A model generated the notes under the pieces. That model did no database searches, was not told where the DNA came from, and worked only from the letters and a program-made list of their open reading frames with translations. 48,384 nucleotides of DNA. It comes from a virus. The DNA lies in the IMG/VR virus record IMGVR_UViG_3300026484_000528, positions 1 through 48,384 of that record. The stretch is one strand, 5' to 3'. The position numbers and the translations under genes were made by a program. Every line of letters begins with the position of its first letter. The first letter of the stretch is position 1. Shown in pieces: positions 12,782 through 21,894 of the stretch.

Positions 12782-13288
12782 CTATTGTTTTTTAGAAGGT
12801 CTTGCTGATGTTTTGCTATTAGCTTTTGATGTATTTCTTTTGCTTGTTCCGCTTTTTTTATTAGTAGGTTTTTTGACTTCTGTGTCTTTAACTTCTTTTG
12901 TTTCTTTAGAATCTTTTTCTTCGTTAATGTTTTTATTTTCTGTTTCATTTTTTTCATTAGCATCTTGAGACTCGTTTTCATTATCAATAGCAACATTTTT
13001 ATTTTCGTTAACATTTCCTAAATCGTTACCACTAACGTTTTCATTTTTAATAACAGTTGTCTTAGGCTCATCTTTGTTTTCTTTTTTATTATTTTTCTTA
13101 ACCCATTCTTTGTAAATAGCTGCTCCTACAAGCATTACATTAATAGCAAACGGGTCTTTTTTATATTTTGTATAGTTTTTTATAAAATGAACTTTTTTAA
13201 CTCTTACCACTCCATGAGGCTCAATTTCTACATTTAAAGACTTTAAAACAATTTTTTTATCACTTTTATTTTTTAGATAATAAAACAT
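12782..13288 (-). CDS. 168-residue protein with small N-terminal domain and long charged disordered tail
   Basis: The first 65 or so residues form a small beta/alpha domain (MFYYLKNKSDKKIVLKSLNV ... AINVMLVGAAIYKEW). The remaining 100 are low complexity, rich in Asn, Glu, Lys, Asp and Thr, ending in a Ser/Lys/Arg-rich stretch (KRNTSKANSKTSARPSKKQ). No family recognised. It lies directly downstream of the capsid gene, separated from it by a hairpin and an extended -10 promoter. The shape fits a head-surface or internal protein with a flexible tail, but this is inference. Confidence 0.75.
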   Translation of the reverse strand: MFYYLKNKSDKKIVLKSLNVEIEPHGVVRVKKVHFIKNYTKYKKDPFAINVMLVGAAIYKEWVKKNNKKENKDEPKTTVIKNENVSGNDLGNVNENKNVAIDNENESQDANEKNETENKNINEEKDSKETKEVKDTEVKKPTNKKSGTSKRNTSKANSKTSARPSKKQ

Positions 13289-13315
13289 CTAATCTCCTTT
13301 TTTGAGTTTTAATAA

Positions 13316-13324
13316 ATTATACCA
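13316..13324 (-). promoter_or_regulatory. Extended -10 promoter for the 168-residue gene
   Basis: Minus strand TGGTATAAT (TATAAT at 13316-13321), about 28 nt upstream of the ATG at 13288. The -35 region is poor. It follows the hairpin at 13341-13353. Confidence 0.55.
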
Positions 13325-13332
13325 CAAATAAC

Positions 13333-13353
13333 TTATTAAACCCCAAAAAGGGG
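13333..13353 (-). terminator. Short hairpin after the capsid gene, possible weak terminator
   Basis: Minus strand CCCC (13353-13350), T5 loop, GGGG (13344-13341), then TTTAATAA. The stem is short and the U-tract imperfect, so read-through into the next gene is likely. Confidence 0.45.
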
Positions 13354-13360
13354 AGAATAA

Positions 13361-14338
13361 TTAAATGTTAAATTCTGCGCAATAAACACCTCTAGTGTTA
13401 CCTACTGCATGAGCAAGATAGGCATCACTGTCAATTGTTAACATATCTCTATCAACTTCCATATATACGGTATGGTCTCTTAAGATAAATAGCCATCCGT
13501 AAAGCTCACCACCAGCAAATCCATAAAGTTTATTATCTGGGACAATGTCATTTTTGATAGTTGTAACAATCTCTTTACCCCAGAAAGATTTTACATTATC
13601 AACACCCTTATCCCAAAATTCACTAACTTTTGCATCACCAACTTCAAGCATACTCATTCTAATTATCTCTTGTAGAAGGCTTTCAGTTAAAAGCACTTTA
13701 TTAATTTTTGTTCTGTTTTGAATAGGCATTTTAAACCATGTAACAAGGCTATCTTTATCAAGCGTTACACCGTCTTTAAATTTCACAGTTTGTCCAGATG
13801 CTGTATAACTGTCTGTTGTTTTAAGAGAACCAGCTGCTTCAGCTTCAGCATATTCATCAGTAAGAATTTTGTTTGCTCCGGCCATGATAGTCATATCTTC
13901 AACTTTATACATTTGCTCTGCAATTCTTTTCTTAAATAGAGATTTATAATCAACTCTTGTGCTCATCATCTCCATTTCAGATTTTCTGATTTTTTCAGAT
14001 ACAAGTTTATCAAAGAAGACATAGAATTTGTTGATTTCATAGTATCTGTAAGTTCCTCTACCTCTTAGCGGAACAGTCATTGCTCTTGTATCTACATCTC
14101 TGTAAACAATTAATGCAGGTTGGTCAGTATAATCAACTTCAACCAAATCACTTCTTGATACGTTTCTTGTTTCAACTGTTTTTCTCGCAAAACCGTTTTC
14201 TCTCAAATAATCAAGCGAGAATAACGTAGCTGCTTGAGCCGCTTCTTTAACAAAATCTTTTCCATCTTGACCAAACACTTTACTTGCAAACTGCTTAGTA
14301 CTCATTTCAAATTTATATGCAGGTTTAAATTCAGACAT
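13361..14338 (-). CDS. Probable HK97-fold major capsid protein
   Basis: A 325-residue protein with the layout of a major capsid protein: helical N-terminus (MSEFKPAYKFEMSTKQFASK), an E-loop-like basic beta segment (PLRGRGTYRYYEINKFYVFF, about 90-109), a long spine-type helical region (SEKIRKSEMEMM ... FKKRIAEQMYKVEDMTIMAG) followed by GANKIL, and a C-terminal beta/alpha domain with strands such as NKLYGFAGGELYGWLFILRD. No single diagnostic motif exists, so the call rests on this pattern, length and position (TerL, 74-residue, 144-residue, then this gene). It would form the icosahedral shell. ATAAAGGAGTAACGA precedes the ATG. Confidence 0.65.
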   Translation of the reverse strand: MSEFKPAYKFEMSTKQFASKVFGQDGKDFVKEAAQAATLFSLDYLRENGFARKTVETRNVSRSDLVEVDYTDQPALIVYRDVDTRAMTVPLRGRGTYRYYEINKFYVFFDKLVSEKIRKSEMEMMSTRVDYKSLFKKRIAEQMYKVEDMTIMAGANKILTDEYAEAEAAGSLKTTDSYTASGQTVKFKDGVTLDKDSLVTWFKMPIQNRTKINKVLLTESLLQEIIRMSMLEVGDAKVSEFWDKGVDNVKSFWGKEIVTTIKNDIVPDNKLYGFAGGELYGWLFILRDHTVYMEVDRDMLTIDSDAYLAHAVGNTRGVYCAEFNI

Positions 14339-14352
14339 TCGTTACTCCTTTA

Positions 14353-14787
14353 TTATAGTGTCACTAATTCTAGGTAGTCAGTTCCTCTGCTAAGGACCTG
14401 GAACACTGGAATAGTGTTAGTATCTGCGTTTACTTTTGTAGGTAGTCCATTAACAATTGTTAATAAATCCCCTTTTTTGATAGGATTAGTTTCATCATCT
14501 TTGAACATTTTTGTAATAATGCTCATACCGCTATAATACGCTTCAACGTTTCCACTTGGTTTAAGCACTTTTCCTGTTGACACATTATAAAAATTAGCTT
14601 CTGTAACAAGCCCCCACCATTTTTGAGTAGTTCCAATTGTGCACAATTTTCCATCTACATCTACAAAGTTACCACTGTCTATAAATTCAGTAGTATCAAT
14701 GTGAGCTTTTGGAAGTTGTAAAAAGTCTGGTGTAGTAATTATACACTTTTCACCTCTATTGAATTCGAAAGGTGTTTGTAAGCTCAT
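14353..14787 (-). CDS. Probable head decoration/stabilisation protein
   Basis: A 144-residue beta-rich protein (FEFNRGEKCIITTPDFLQ ... DVDGKLCTIGTTQKWWGLVT ... PIKKGDLLTIVNGLPTKV ... IPVFQVLSRGTDYLELVTL). Genes of this size and all-beta character immediately upstream of the capsid gene usually encode capsid decoration or head-stabilising proteins. There is no diagnostic motif. Strong promoter at 14812-14840 and AAAGGAGCAACA before the ATG, so it is probably co-expressed at high level with the capsid protein 14 nt downstream. Confidence 0.5.
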   Translation of the reverse strand: MSLQTPFEFNRGEKCIITTPDFLQLPKAHIDTTEFIDSGNFVDVDGKLCTIGTTQKWWGLVTEANFYNVSTGKVLKPSGNVEAYYSGMSIITKMFKDDETNPIKKGDLLTIVNGLPTKVNADTNTIPVFQVLSRGTDYLELVTL

Positions 14788-14811
14788 TGTTGCTCCTTTG
14801 TTTTTTGTTAA

Positions 14812-14840
14812 ATTTTACACAATAAAAATAAGTCTGTCAA
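14812..14840 (-). promoter_or_regulatory. Strong sigma70 promoter for the decoration/capsid genes
   Basis: Minus strand TTGACA (14835-14840), 17-bp spacer ending in TGTG, TAAAAT (14812-14817), 25 nt before the ATG at 14787. This is one of the best host-type promoters in the window, fitting high capsid demand. Confidence 0.8.
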
Positions 14841-14867
14841 ACTTTAAAAAAGTTTTTTATTCGCAAT

Positions 14868-15092
14868 TTAGTCTTTTCCAAAAAACATTTCAAAGTATTC
14901 TTCTGAATTTTTCGGCTTTCTAGAGTAATCAGTATCTTCTACAGGAATTCCAAAAAAATTTTCATCATTTTCAAAAGATGCTTCTTTTTTTATAGGATTT
15001 TCTTCCAATTTAGCCCTCAATTCTTGATTTTCAGCTCTTAATCTTTCAATTTCGGCTTTAGCCTCTTTAATAATTGACGCTATTTTTTGCAT
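14868..15092 (-). CDS. Small coiled-coil protein, possible scaffold
   Basis: A 74-residue protein. The first 35 residues form a charged amphipathic coiled coil (IIKEAKAEIERLRAENQELR), followed by an acidic, probably disordered tail (ENDENFFGIPVEDTDYSRKP). The location between TerL and the capsid gene and the coiled-coil/acidic make-up would fit a minimal scaffolding or assembly-chaperone protein. It is short for a scaffold, and this is inference. Own promoter at 15117-15145 and AAAAGGAGCTTATA before the ATG. Confidence 0.75.
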   Translation of the reverse strand: MQKIASIIKEAKAEIERLRAENQELRAKLEENPIKKEASFENDENFFGIPVEDTDYSRKPKNSEEYFEMFFGKD

Positions 15093-15116
15093 TATAAGCT
15101 CCTTTTTTTTTTGTAA

Positions 15117-15145
15117 ATTATATCCAATACAAAGATATTAGTAAA
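15117..15145 (-). promoter_or_regulatory. Sigma70-like promoter for the coiled-coil gene
   Basis: Minus strand TTTACT (15140-15145), 17-bp spacer, TATAAT (15117-15122). It overlaps the last codons of TerL. It has the same boxes and spacing as the promoter at 3358-3386. Confidence 0.65.
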
Positions 15146-16769
15146 ATGCTACTTGTCCATTCAATTTAAATACATATCCAAAAAAGCCAAACACTAAAGA
15201 ATGCAGAGAATCATCTGGAGCACTAGGAGAATGTGTCCATATTTTATTACCCGCTTTTGTTTGTTGAGAAAATTCAGCTAATATATCTTGAAAAAATGGT
15301 AAACTATCTTCAAATCTCGGCCAAAATATTTTTAATGTTTTTGTTTGTTTAACAGCATTAGGATTATATGTTCTTTTAAGTAACGGATAAACAATATCTT
15401 GCTTTAAAACACCCATTACTGTATCTATTGCTTGAGTTCTGTGTATGTTTAATATATTTGCTTCTGGGTCAAATTTGAAAGGTTTTCCTGATGTCCCAAT
15501 ATATCTTATAGGCAAAACTCTATTAGGACCAAATTCCCTTGTTAAGATAGCATTTTGATATGCGCCCATTCCAGCATCTGCAAATATATAATCTACTCTA
15601 TACAAATAACAAGCCTGTTTAATTTTTTCCAATGTTCCATTAGGGTCTCCTGGAGGTAATATATCTCCACCTATAACTTCAAGGTCACCATCTTTCTTTT
15701 GCCCTATAACAAGATACGCAGTTCTAGATTTGTCTTCGACAACACCTTCGCCAGACCAGTCAATCCCTATAAATATGTTTCTATACAATAATTTAGTTTC
15801 GTTATCCACTTGTTTTAAAAGACGTTTTCCAGGAAGGCATAATCTTTTAAGCTCTTCCATAGTTAAAAATCTTTTTCCTGACCCTGTTGGTATTCCAAGA
15901 ACCTCTTGATTGAATTTATCAGGAGAATATTCTTCAAATTTTTGATAAACGTCAACCCATTTTTGTTTAGTTTGATGTATAGGCATAATTACCTGCGGAA
16001 GCCTAACTGAAACATATCTACTTTTTGAATTAACTTCTGTTATAGCAAATTTAGAATCTTCTTGATATATAGGTTTGCCACAAAAAGCACATATCAGTCC
16101 GTTTTTACCTATATTTTTTCTTGTAATAATATTTGATTTATTACACGCTCTACATTTATATACTCTCTCTATCTTTGTAGCCTCATTCCACAATATTCCA
16201 GTTAAATTTTCTGAGCTTTTAGCTGTACCAGCATATGTTACTGTGGGACGCAAAGATGATGTAATTGTTTCTTTAATTACAGGCAATGCATCAGGAACTA
16301 TATCTTGGGTTTCATCTATAAATAAATCGTCAGCTGATTTACCCCTTACCCTTGCCGGGTCATCAGATGCTAAAGAAGCATATGTTAATTCTATGTATGA
16401 GCCTAAAGAATTTTCTTTATAAAAAACGTTATTACCACTTTTAGCAAAAAACCTATTTAAAAACGGGGAGTCTTTTATAATAGGACCTAATTTTGTTTTA
16501 GACCATGTTTTTGCCTGAGCCTCAAGCGGCGAGACATATAATATTCTGTTGTGAGGGATAATAACTGATTTTGTTCCCGCTTTAGAAGCTAAATAAACCG
16601 ATTTACCTATCTGTCTACCAGCGATAATAACAAGTTCAGGGGGGTTTAAATCATAAACAAATTTCATTGGTTCATATAAACTAAAATCTATCTTTTTACC
16701 CTCTACAAATATATTATCAGCAATAAATTTACTAATACGAGGGTCGCACGGTAATGTAACAGCCGACAT
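15138..16769 (-). CDS. terL: Terminase large subunit (DNA-packaging ATPase and nuclease)
   Basis: A 543-residue protein with both TerL domains. ATPase: Walker A-like GRQIGKS (51-57), Walker B and catalytic Glu in DDLFIDETQ (147-155), and coupling motif TYAGTAKSSENL (about 178). A zinc ribbon follows (Cys206, Cys209, Cys227, Cys230), an insertion seen in some TerL lineages. The nuclease (RNase H-like) acidic residues are Asp337 (GIDWSGEG), Asp398 (FADAGMGA) and Asp519/520 (SAPDDSLHS). It cuts concatemers and pumps DNA into the prohead through the portal. The gene begins one base after the stop of the 236-residue gene, which is a candidate small-subunit position. This is the surest phage marker in the window. 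Confidence 0.95.
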   Translation of the reverse strand: MSAVTLPCDPRISKFIADNIFVEGKKIDFSLYEPMKFVYDLNPPELVIIAGRQIGKSVYLASKAGTKSVIIPHNRILYVSPLEAQAKTWSKTKLGPIIKDSPFLNRFFAKSGNNVFYKENSLGSYIELTYASLASDDPARVRGKSADDLFIDETQDIVPDALPVIKETITSSLRPTVTYAGTAKSSENLTGILWNEATKIERVYKCRACNKSNIITRKNIGKNGLICAFCGKPIYQEDSKFAITEVNSKSRYVSVRLPQVIMPIHQTKQKWVDVYQKFEEYSPDKFNQEVLGIPTGSGKRFLTMEELKRLCLPGKRLLKQVDNETKLLYRNIFIGIDWSGEGVVEDKSRTAYLVIGQKKDGDLEVIGGDILPPGDPNGTLEKIKQACYLYRVDYIFADAGMGAYQNAILTREFGPNRVLPIRYIGTSGKPFKFDPEANILNIHRTQAIDTVMGVLKQDIVYPLLKRTYNPNAVKQTKTLKIFWPRFEDSLPFFQDILAEFSQQTKAGNKIWTHSPSAPDDSLHSLVFGFFGYVFKLNGQVAFY

Positions 16770-16770
16770 T

Positions 16771-17481
16771 TTAACCCTTAGCTATCTCTTTAATTTGTCC
16801 TTGCAAAGTGTTGCTTTTTTCTTTAATATATTCAAGAATAGGTAAATGCATTTTATAGTAATTTTCAAAAGCATTTTGCGGATGTTTAATTTTAGAAGCC
16901 AATTTCCATAACCTGTCTAAACTTATATTGGCTTCTTTTATATAAGATGAATCAAAATATGGGAATAAATGATTAAATTTGTCATTATTAGCAAAGAATA
17001 AAGGTGGTTGTGTCCATCCGAAAGTTTGAAAAGACTCGGCTATATACTCTAGCGCTTCCCCGAAAATAGGTAGATTTTCAGCGTTATATAAGGCCATAAG
17101 CAGCACTATTGTCCATATTATTTTATGAGGAGGGTGAAACTCTGTACTATCGACATCCACTAAATCATCATTTAAAATTTGAACTGCATTTTCAAAATGG
17201 TCTTTATTAGTTAAAACATAATCTTCATTTTTCATTACATATACCATATATACTATGTCCATTATATCTTCATACGAATACCCTTTTCTGCCCAAGAATA
17301 TTTCAAATGTTTCAAGCTCCCACTCCATTATGCCCGGACCAAATTCTTTTATAGCGCAAAAATATTTAATTACTCTCACTTTATTAATGTTATTAAACAG
17401 ATAAGCTTTCTCATAGTCAGGTATTTTATATAACTCTTTACTTATAGTATGCGATAAATCTTGAATTATCGGGAAAAGCAT
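16771..17481 (-). CDS. Hypothetical 236-residue helical protein upstream of TerL
   Basis: A mostly alpha-helical protein with a hydrophobic patch, IIWTIVLLMALYNAENLPIF (about 124-143), and many aromatic residues. No family recognised. It ends one base before the TerL start, so the two are almost certainly co-translated. That is a usual place for a small terminase or neck protein, but no helix-turn-helix or oligomerisation motif typical of TerS is seen. Its length and composition also fit a tail-completion or chaperone role. Confidence 0.75.
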   Translation of the reverse strand: MLFPIIQDLSHTISKELYKIPDYEKAYLFNNINKVRVIKYFCAIKEFGPGIMEWELETFEIFLGRKGYSYEDIMDIVYMVYVMKNEDYVLTNKDHFENAVQILNDDLVDVDSTEFHPPHKIIWTIVLLMALYNAENLPIFGEALEYIAESFQTFGWTQPPLFFANNDKFNHLFPYFDSSYIKEANISLDRLWKLASKIKHPQNAFENYYKMHLPILEYIKEKSNTLQGQIKEIAKG

Positions 17482-17482
17482 C

Positions 17483-18652
17483 TCACACCTTATTATTAAA
17501 TTTTATTTTGTAAACATTGTTATCATCAAGAACAACATTGAAATCATCGTCTACTTTTTTCTTAATTGTAACATAAATATCGTCTTTTTTAGCTTCAAAA
17601 AACGGAAATTTCCCATTATTTAAAGACAAGAATACCTTGTTGATATTTATTTTATATACTCCATCTTCCAAGACAGCTTCATTGAAACCATAAGACTTTG
17701 TTGTATTCTTTATTTTTACAATTGTGTTTTGATAAACTGGATATATATCCATATCTATTTTTAAGACACCATTTACATAAATTTGTATATTGTTAATTTT
17801 TAACATTGATAATAAAGCGTTTTCAATTTCTGCGTTTAATTCGTCAGGATTTTTTGAAAGCTCTATTATTACTTCTTCCTCTTTTTCACTATTTATATTA
17901 TCAGGCAGCATAGTAATACTTGAAATTGGAAGAACATCAAATTCTTTAACAATAAAAGCAAAATCCTCAAATGTTTTTATATTTTCTATTTTTTCCTTTA
18001 TTGCTTTTTTAATTTTCAAAAATTTAATTAAATTGTTTATATTTAATTCAAGCAAGCATCTATTTATAAAAGTATAATCAAAGAATAAAAGTAATTTTTC
18101 ATTTTTATCACATATAAATTCTCTAAATTGTGAAGATGTTAAACTTAATGAAGTTAGCACTTCATTTAACACTGATTTTATATCTACAGTATATGTCTCA
18201 TTTAACGTTAACTCCATTTTTTTAGCAATTGTTTTTAATTTTAAAAACAAATATACTGACTCATCTTCTTGCTTTAATTCTTTTAACAACTCATCAATAT
18301 CAACCTCATCTTCTCCTGATATAAATTTGTCATCAAAAAAAGAAAATTCTATAAAAGCATTTATAATTTTAGGAAGCCCCTCTACTGAATTATTAGACAA
18401 AGTAATTTGTTTTTTACCATCTTCTGTAAAAAACACATTCTCATAAACATCTGTATCATCTAAAGTTCTATAATCATACAAATTGTTTACTTCTCTGTTA
18501 ACGATAAACTTTTTTATTCCATTAGGATAATATATAAAATATCCTTGCAGAAATAAAGTCGGCTCCTCTTCTGTCACAAAAAACACTTTGTATACTCTAT
18601 GTTTTCCATCAAAAGTACCATAATTTATTAAACATATTTGTTTAAATAACAT
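17483..18652 (-). CDS. Large unrecognised virion-block protein (389 residues)
   Basis: The beta-rich N-terminus (about 1-110) and C-terminus (about 290-389) flank a helical, acidic and Lys-rich middle (LDELLKELKQEDESVYLFLK ... IKFLKIKKAIKEKIENIKTF). No family recognised. Its start overlaps the 3' end of the 59-residue gene by 11 nt, and its stop abuts the 236-residue gene. Membership in an uninterrupted run of overlapping genes with TerL at its end suggests a tail or neck component. Confidence 0.75.
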   Translation of the reverse strand: MLFKQICLINYGTFDGKHRVYKVFFVTEEEPTLFLQGYFIYYPNGIKKFIVNREVNNLYDYRTLDDTDVYENVFFTEDGKKQITLSNNSVEGLPKIINAFIEFSFFDDKFISGEDEVDIDELLKELKQEDESVYLFLKLKTIAKKMELTLNETYTVDIKSVLNEVLTSLSLTSSQFREFICDKNEKLLLFFDYTFINRCLLELNINNLIKFLKIKKAIKEKIENIKTFEDFAFIVKEFDVLPISSITMLPDNINSEKEEEVIIELSKNPDELNAEIENALLSMLKINNIQIYVNGVLKIDMDIYPVYQNTIVKIKNTTKSYGFNEAVLEDGVYKININKVFLSLNNGKFPFFEAKKDDIYVTIKKKVDDDFNVVLDDNNVYKIKFNNKV

Positions 18653-18821
18653 TATTATCCTTTACGTTTTTTATATAACAATACAGGTTTTTATTATTTA
18701 AATGTATTAAAAATACTTTTTCATCAACAGGTTTTTCTTCTGAAATTATGATTTTTTTATTTTTGAACTCGTCTTGTGCTTTTTGAGGTAATGTCCGGAA
18801 ATTTTGTTCATCTATTATCAT
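18642..18821 (-). CDS. Small 59-residue protein in the virion block
   Basis: A short ORF that fills the gap between the 390- and 389-residue genes. It begins MIIDEQNFRTLPQKAQDEFK and continues with a beta-hairpin-like KVFLIHLNNKNLYCYIKNV. AAAGGATTGTT precedes its ATG. Its last codons carry the AAAGGATAAT ribosome site of the next gene and overlap it by 11 nt. The packing, matching that of its neighbours, supports a real gene. No family recognised. Confidence 0.65.
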   Translation of the reverse strand: MIIDEQNFRTLPQKAQDEFKNKKIIISEEKPVDEKVFLIHLNNKNLYCYIKNVKDNNVI

Positions 18822-18830
18822 AACAATCCT

Positions 18831-20003
18831 TTAAAATCTTAGATTTTCAAGATATTCTATATCCATTATTGTCTCATCAGCAAAAGCTAATCCACTGTTT
18901 AAGTCAACATCAACTTTCTTATTATGTGTAGATATTAATAAACCTTTACCAGTCTCAGTATCACCGCAATTAGTAACAACCAAACCGTTTTCCGTACTTA
19001 TAACACCATACCAATCAGTTACAAAATCAGAATAATCTTTTAATGTCATAATTTTATTTATAAAATCCACTTCTAAAATATATTTATTAGAACCGTCTTT
19101 TAACAAATAAAACAATATATCGTTTGTATTTCCAGGCAAAACAATTTCTAGAAATTCTAATAAATTAATTTTATTAAGTGAAATTTCTTTAACATCTAAT
19201 CCTATTTCAAAAACTTTCATAGCCGTAACAACATCTTCTTCATTTGTAATGACTATTTTTTCATCAGTAAATATCTTTTTAAAAAATACGTCATCAGTTA
19301 ATTCATTCACAATATTAAAATACCCATCATACATAAATTTTGGAATATATACCGTCATATGTCTTAGAGGATTCAAATTAGCAAACAGAACAGCTTTGCC
19401 GTTAATATATTTTCCTTTGACTTTATTTCTATCTATTCTTATAAGAGTATTAATATTATTATCTTTATAATATTCATTAAAAACATCTGTCTGGTAAATC
19501 CTGTCGAGTTTTATTAGAAAATTTGGTATTACGCCCTCTACAAAATCAGTTTCTGGCTCAAAAGTAAAAACAAATGGAGTGAAATTTGTTTTTAACGTTG
19601 TTTTTAATTTTAATGCAATATCTTTTATTGAGACTGTAAATTTAAATGTGAACGGAGTATATAAAAAATTCTCAAATTTAAATTGATATATATTTAACTC
19701 CTTATTAAACGAGATTCCTTTCATTATATAAAATAACCCGTCAACTTTGCCAAACAGATGTTTACATATTGCTTCTTGATATGAATTATAAGGACCGTAA
19801 TAATCTTTTACTTTAAAATCATATACATAATATGTACCATTCCACATATTTATTCCAAAAGCAAATTCGTCCACAAGAAAAACAAGAGATACATCTTTAT
19901 CGTTGAAAATATCTTGTTTACTAAAGTTTTTATTTGTAAGATTAAATATCAAAACTTTATTTATAAAACCAGCATTAGATGGGCCTATTGTTACAAACAT
20001 CAA
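18831..20003 (-). CDS. Large unrecognised virion-block protein (390 residues)
   Basis: Beta-rich, aromatic-rich protein (DVSLVFLVDEFAFGINMWNG, TYYVYDFKVKDYYGPYNS, then LRHMTVYIPKFMYDGYFNI). The N-terminal half reads like short repeated strands that report on a WNGTYYVYDF-type blade, reminiscent of a beta-propeller, but I cannot define blades with confidence. No family recognised. Start overlaps the previous stop by 4 nt (ATGA type). Probable tail or appendage part, from context. Confidence 0.75.
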   Translation of the reverse strand: MMFVTIGPSNAGFINKVLIFNLTNKNFSKQDIFNDKDVSLVFLVDEFAFGINMWNGTYYVYDFKVKDYYGPYNSYQEAICKHLFGKVDGLFYIMKGISFNKELNIYQFKFENFLYTPFTFKFTVSIKDIALKLKTTLKTNFTPFVFTFEPETDFVEGVIPNFLIKLDRIYQTDVFNEYYKDNNINTLIRIDRNKVKGKYINGKAVLFANLNPLRHMTVYIPKFMYDGYFNIVNELTDDVFFKKIFTDEKIVITNEEDVVTAMKVFEIGLDVKEISLNKINLLEFLEIVLPGNTNDILFYLLKDGSNKYILEVDFINKIMTLKDYSDFVTDWYGVISTENGLVVTNCGDTETGKGLLISTHNKKVDVDLNSGLAFADETIMDIEYLENLRF

Positions 20004-21883
20004 ATATCCTTTGTGTTATAAATATTCATATATTCTGCATAATTATTATTAATATCATTAATCGATATTTTACTATCTACAACTTTTCCATTATATATAA
20101 TTTTATCATTTAAAATTAATTCCTCCAAGCTTTTATTTGTTTTAACTAAAACTCTATCATCAAACAGATGAACTTCCTCTATTTGATAATATTTACCATC
20201 AATAAATAATAAACCGCCCACCTCAACATCATTACCTATAGACAAAGGAATGTATTTATCATATTTTTTAAACTTTAGATAAGTAAGCTCTTTAAATTTA
20301 CTTGTTGAAAATAATTGCTCTTTATCGATTGATTCGGTTGTTGCACTTTGACCATTTAAATCATCAGATGTTTCTGCAAATATAATAGTATTATTTCTTT
20401 TATCAAAACCAGTAACTGTGTATTGGTTATCGTTTACAGTTATCTTTTGACCTATATAAACATTTGGCAACGTTTCACCAATAGTAAAAGTAACAGATTC
20501 TATAAACTTATATTCAGGAACTGTAACTTGTGTGCCTTTAGGTATCACGTTATCCGATATGTCATTAACTATTAACAAATGCTTTTCATCATCTAAATAA
20601 TTCACTATACTCTCAAAAGAACCTATTGTAATCTTTCTCATATATAAAGAAAAATCTGGTATATCCTGTATATAAAATCTTCTGCTATAAGGTTTCGAAT
20701 CGACCGCTATAATGGTCTGAAATTTTTTTCTCTCTTGAGGTAAATCACAAAAAACATAACCATTCACATAAGTTTCTTCCTCATCTGATAAAGGTTTATC
20801 AAAAAAAACTTTGTTGCCTATTACAGCCACTATATCTCTCCATGCAAATGCCGCCTTTTTAGTAGCAAATTTTATTCTATGGCCAGCTAGTAAATAATTT
20901 GTGTTTTTAACAGTAATATAATTATCTCCCGCATAGGAAGGTTCTGTAATTACAGTCTCAATCGCAAAGGGACTTTTTTTATCTACAAGATAAATTTCGC
21001 CATTGAAATCAAAATCAGGGTTTTTAATAAAATTATTGTCCCCAAAAATACAATATTCATTACATTTCTGTCCCTCAATATGGTTATTATTATGGGCGAT
21101 TATTTGTAAATCAGTCTTATTATTTGTTTCAACTGAAATATAATTATCTTTATTTGCTGCTACAAAAGTAAAAGGATAATAGACTTTACCCATACCATCT
21201 GTATACGACATATTATAAATTTCAACCGTATTATTAAAATTTAACAACACTCTTTTTTTTGTATTTTTAAAAACAAATTTATTAAATCCCCCCAATATTA
21301 CATCAGAACCAACAACGCCGACATTTCCGTTCATACCGTTTCTTCTTTTAGAAATTTCATGAAAAAACAAACTGCAATATTGTTTTGCTGTTTCAAATAA
21401 TTCCAAAGGAGGCTCAAAAGCAATAGGATTAATAGCTACAAAACTATAATCACCGTCAAAAAATACTATTTCATTAGATTGTTCACTTTTTATATTTATA
21501 GGATTACCTTCAGAATCTTTAAAAATAATTTCTTCCCCATTTAAATATATTCTTATCTTTTCCTGATTTCCGCTTATAATAATATTTGAATACTTTTTTG
21601 GAATTGCGCCTACATTGAATTGGTGTTCATTTATAGAAATAGGGATAGCTTCTGTCTGAGTGTTTGTAACATTTATTCCTATAACGAAAACAGATTTTAC
21701 AGAATAACTTATTGAAGATGCGCCAATGTTTCTTCCATCCACAATAAGATTTTTTCCCATAGTAATTGTCTCACAATTCTTAAATTGTATATTTTTTATT
21801 TTAAAAGAATTAAGTCTAAAAAAATTTATATGCTCAGGTATAGAATTATCAGAATCCTTAAACAAGTTTCTATATGCTCCCAT
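20000..21883 (-). CDS. Large unrecognised virion-block protein (627 residues)
   Basis: All-beta prediction with many Asn-Gly and Asp-Gly turns. It begins MGAYRNLFKDSDNSIPEHIN. Later segments such as TVTEPS-like linkers, YITVKNTNYLLAGHRIKFA and FTIGETLPNVYIGQKITVND look like small beta-barrel modules separated by loops, as in baseplate or fibre-network proteins. No catalytic motif, membrane segment or known family is seen. Overlaps the next gene by 4 nt; AGGAGTCAAA precedes its ATG. Confidence 0.75.
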   Translation of the reverse strand: MGAYRNLFKDSDNSIPEHINFFRLNSFKIKNIQFKNCETITMGKNLIVDGRNIGASSISYSVKSVFVIGINVTNTQTEAIPISINEHQFNVGAIPKKYSNIIISGNQEKIRIYLNGEEIIFKDSEGNPINIKSEQSNEIVFFDGDYSFVAINPIAFEPPLELFETAKQYCSLFFHEISKRRNGMNGNVGVVGSDVILGGFNKFVFKNTKKRVLLNFNNTVEIYNMSYTDGMGKVYYPFTFVAANKDNYISVETNNKTDLQIIAHNNNHIEGQKCNEYCIFGDNNFIKNPDFDFNGEIYLVDKKSPFAIETVITEPSYAGDNYITVKNTNYLLAGHRIKFATKKAAFAWRDIVAVIGNKVFFDKPLSDEEETYVNGYVFCDLPQERKKFQTIIAVDSKPYSRRFYIQDIPDFSLYMRKITIGSFESIVNYLDDEKHLLIVNDISDNVIPKGTQVTVPEYKFIESVTFTIGETLPNVYIGQKITVNDNQYTVTGFDKRNNTIIFAETSDDLNGQSATTESIDKEQLFSTSKFKELTYLKFKKYDKYIPLSIGNDVEVGGLLFIDGKYYQIEEVHLFDDRVLVKTNKSLEELILNDKIIYNGKVVDSKISINDINNNYAEYMNIYNTKDI

Positions 21884-21894
21884 TTTGACTCCTA

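Noticed and set aside
12736-13014. Lys-rich 92-residue frame inside the 168-residue gene
   Set aside because: It is an out-of-frame shadow of the low-complexity A-rich tail, with no ribosome site of its own, and it overlaps two better-supported genes.
14821-14860. AAACTTT/AAAGTTT hairpin before the decoration gene as a minus-strand terminator
   Set aside because: No T-tract follows on the minus strand, and the hairpin overlaps the -35 side of a strong promoter.
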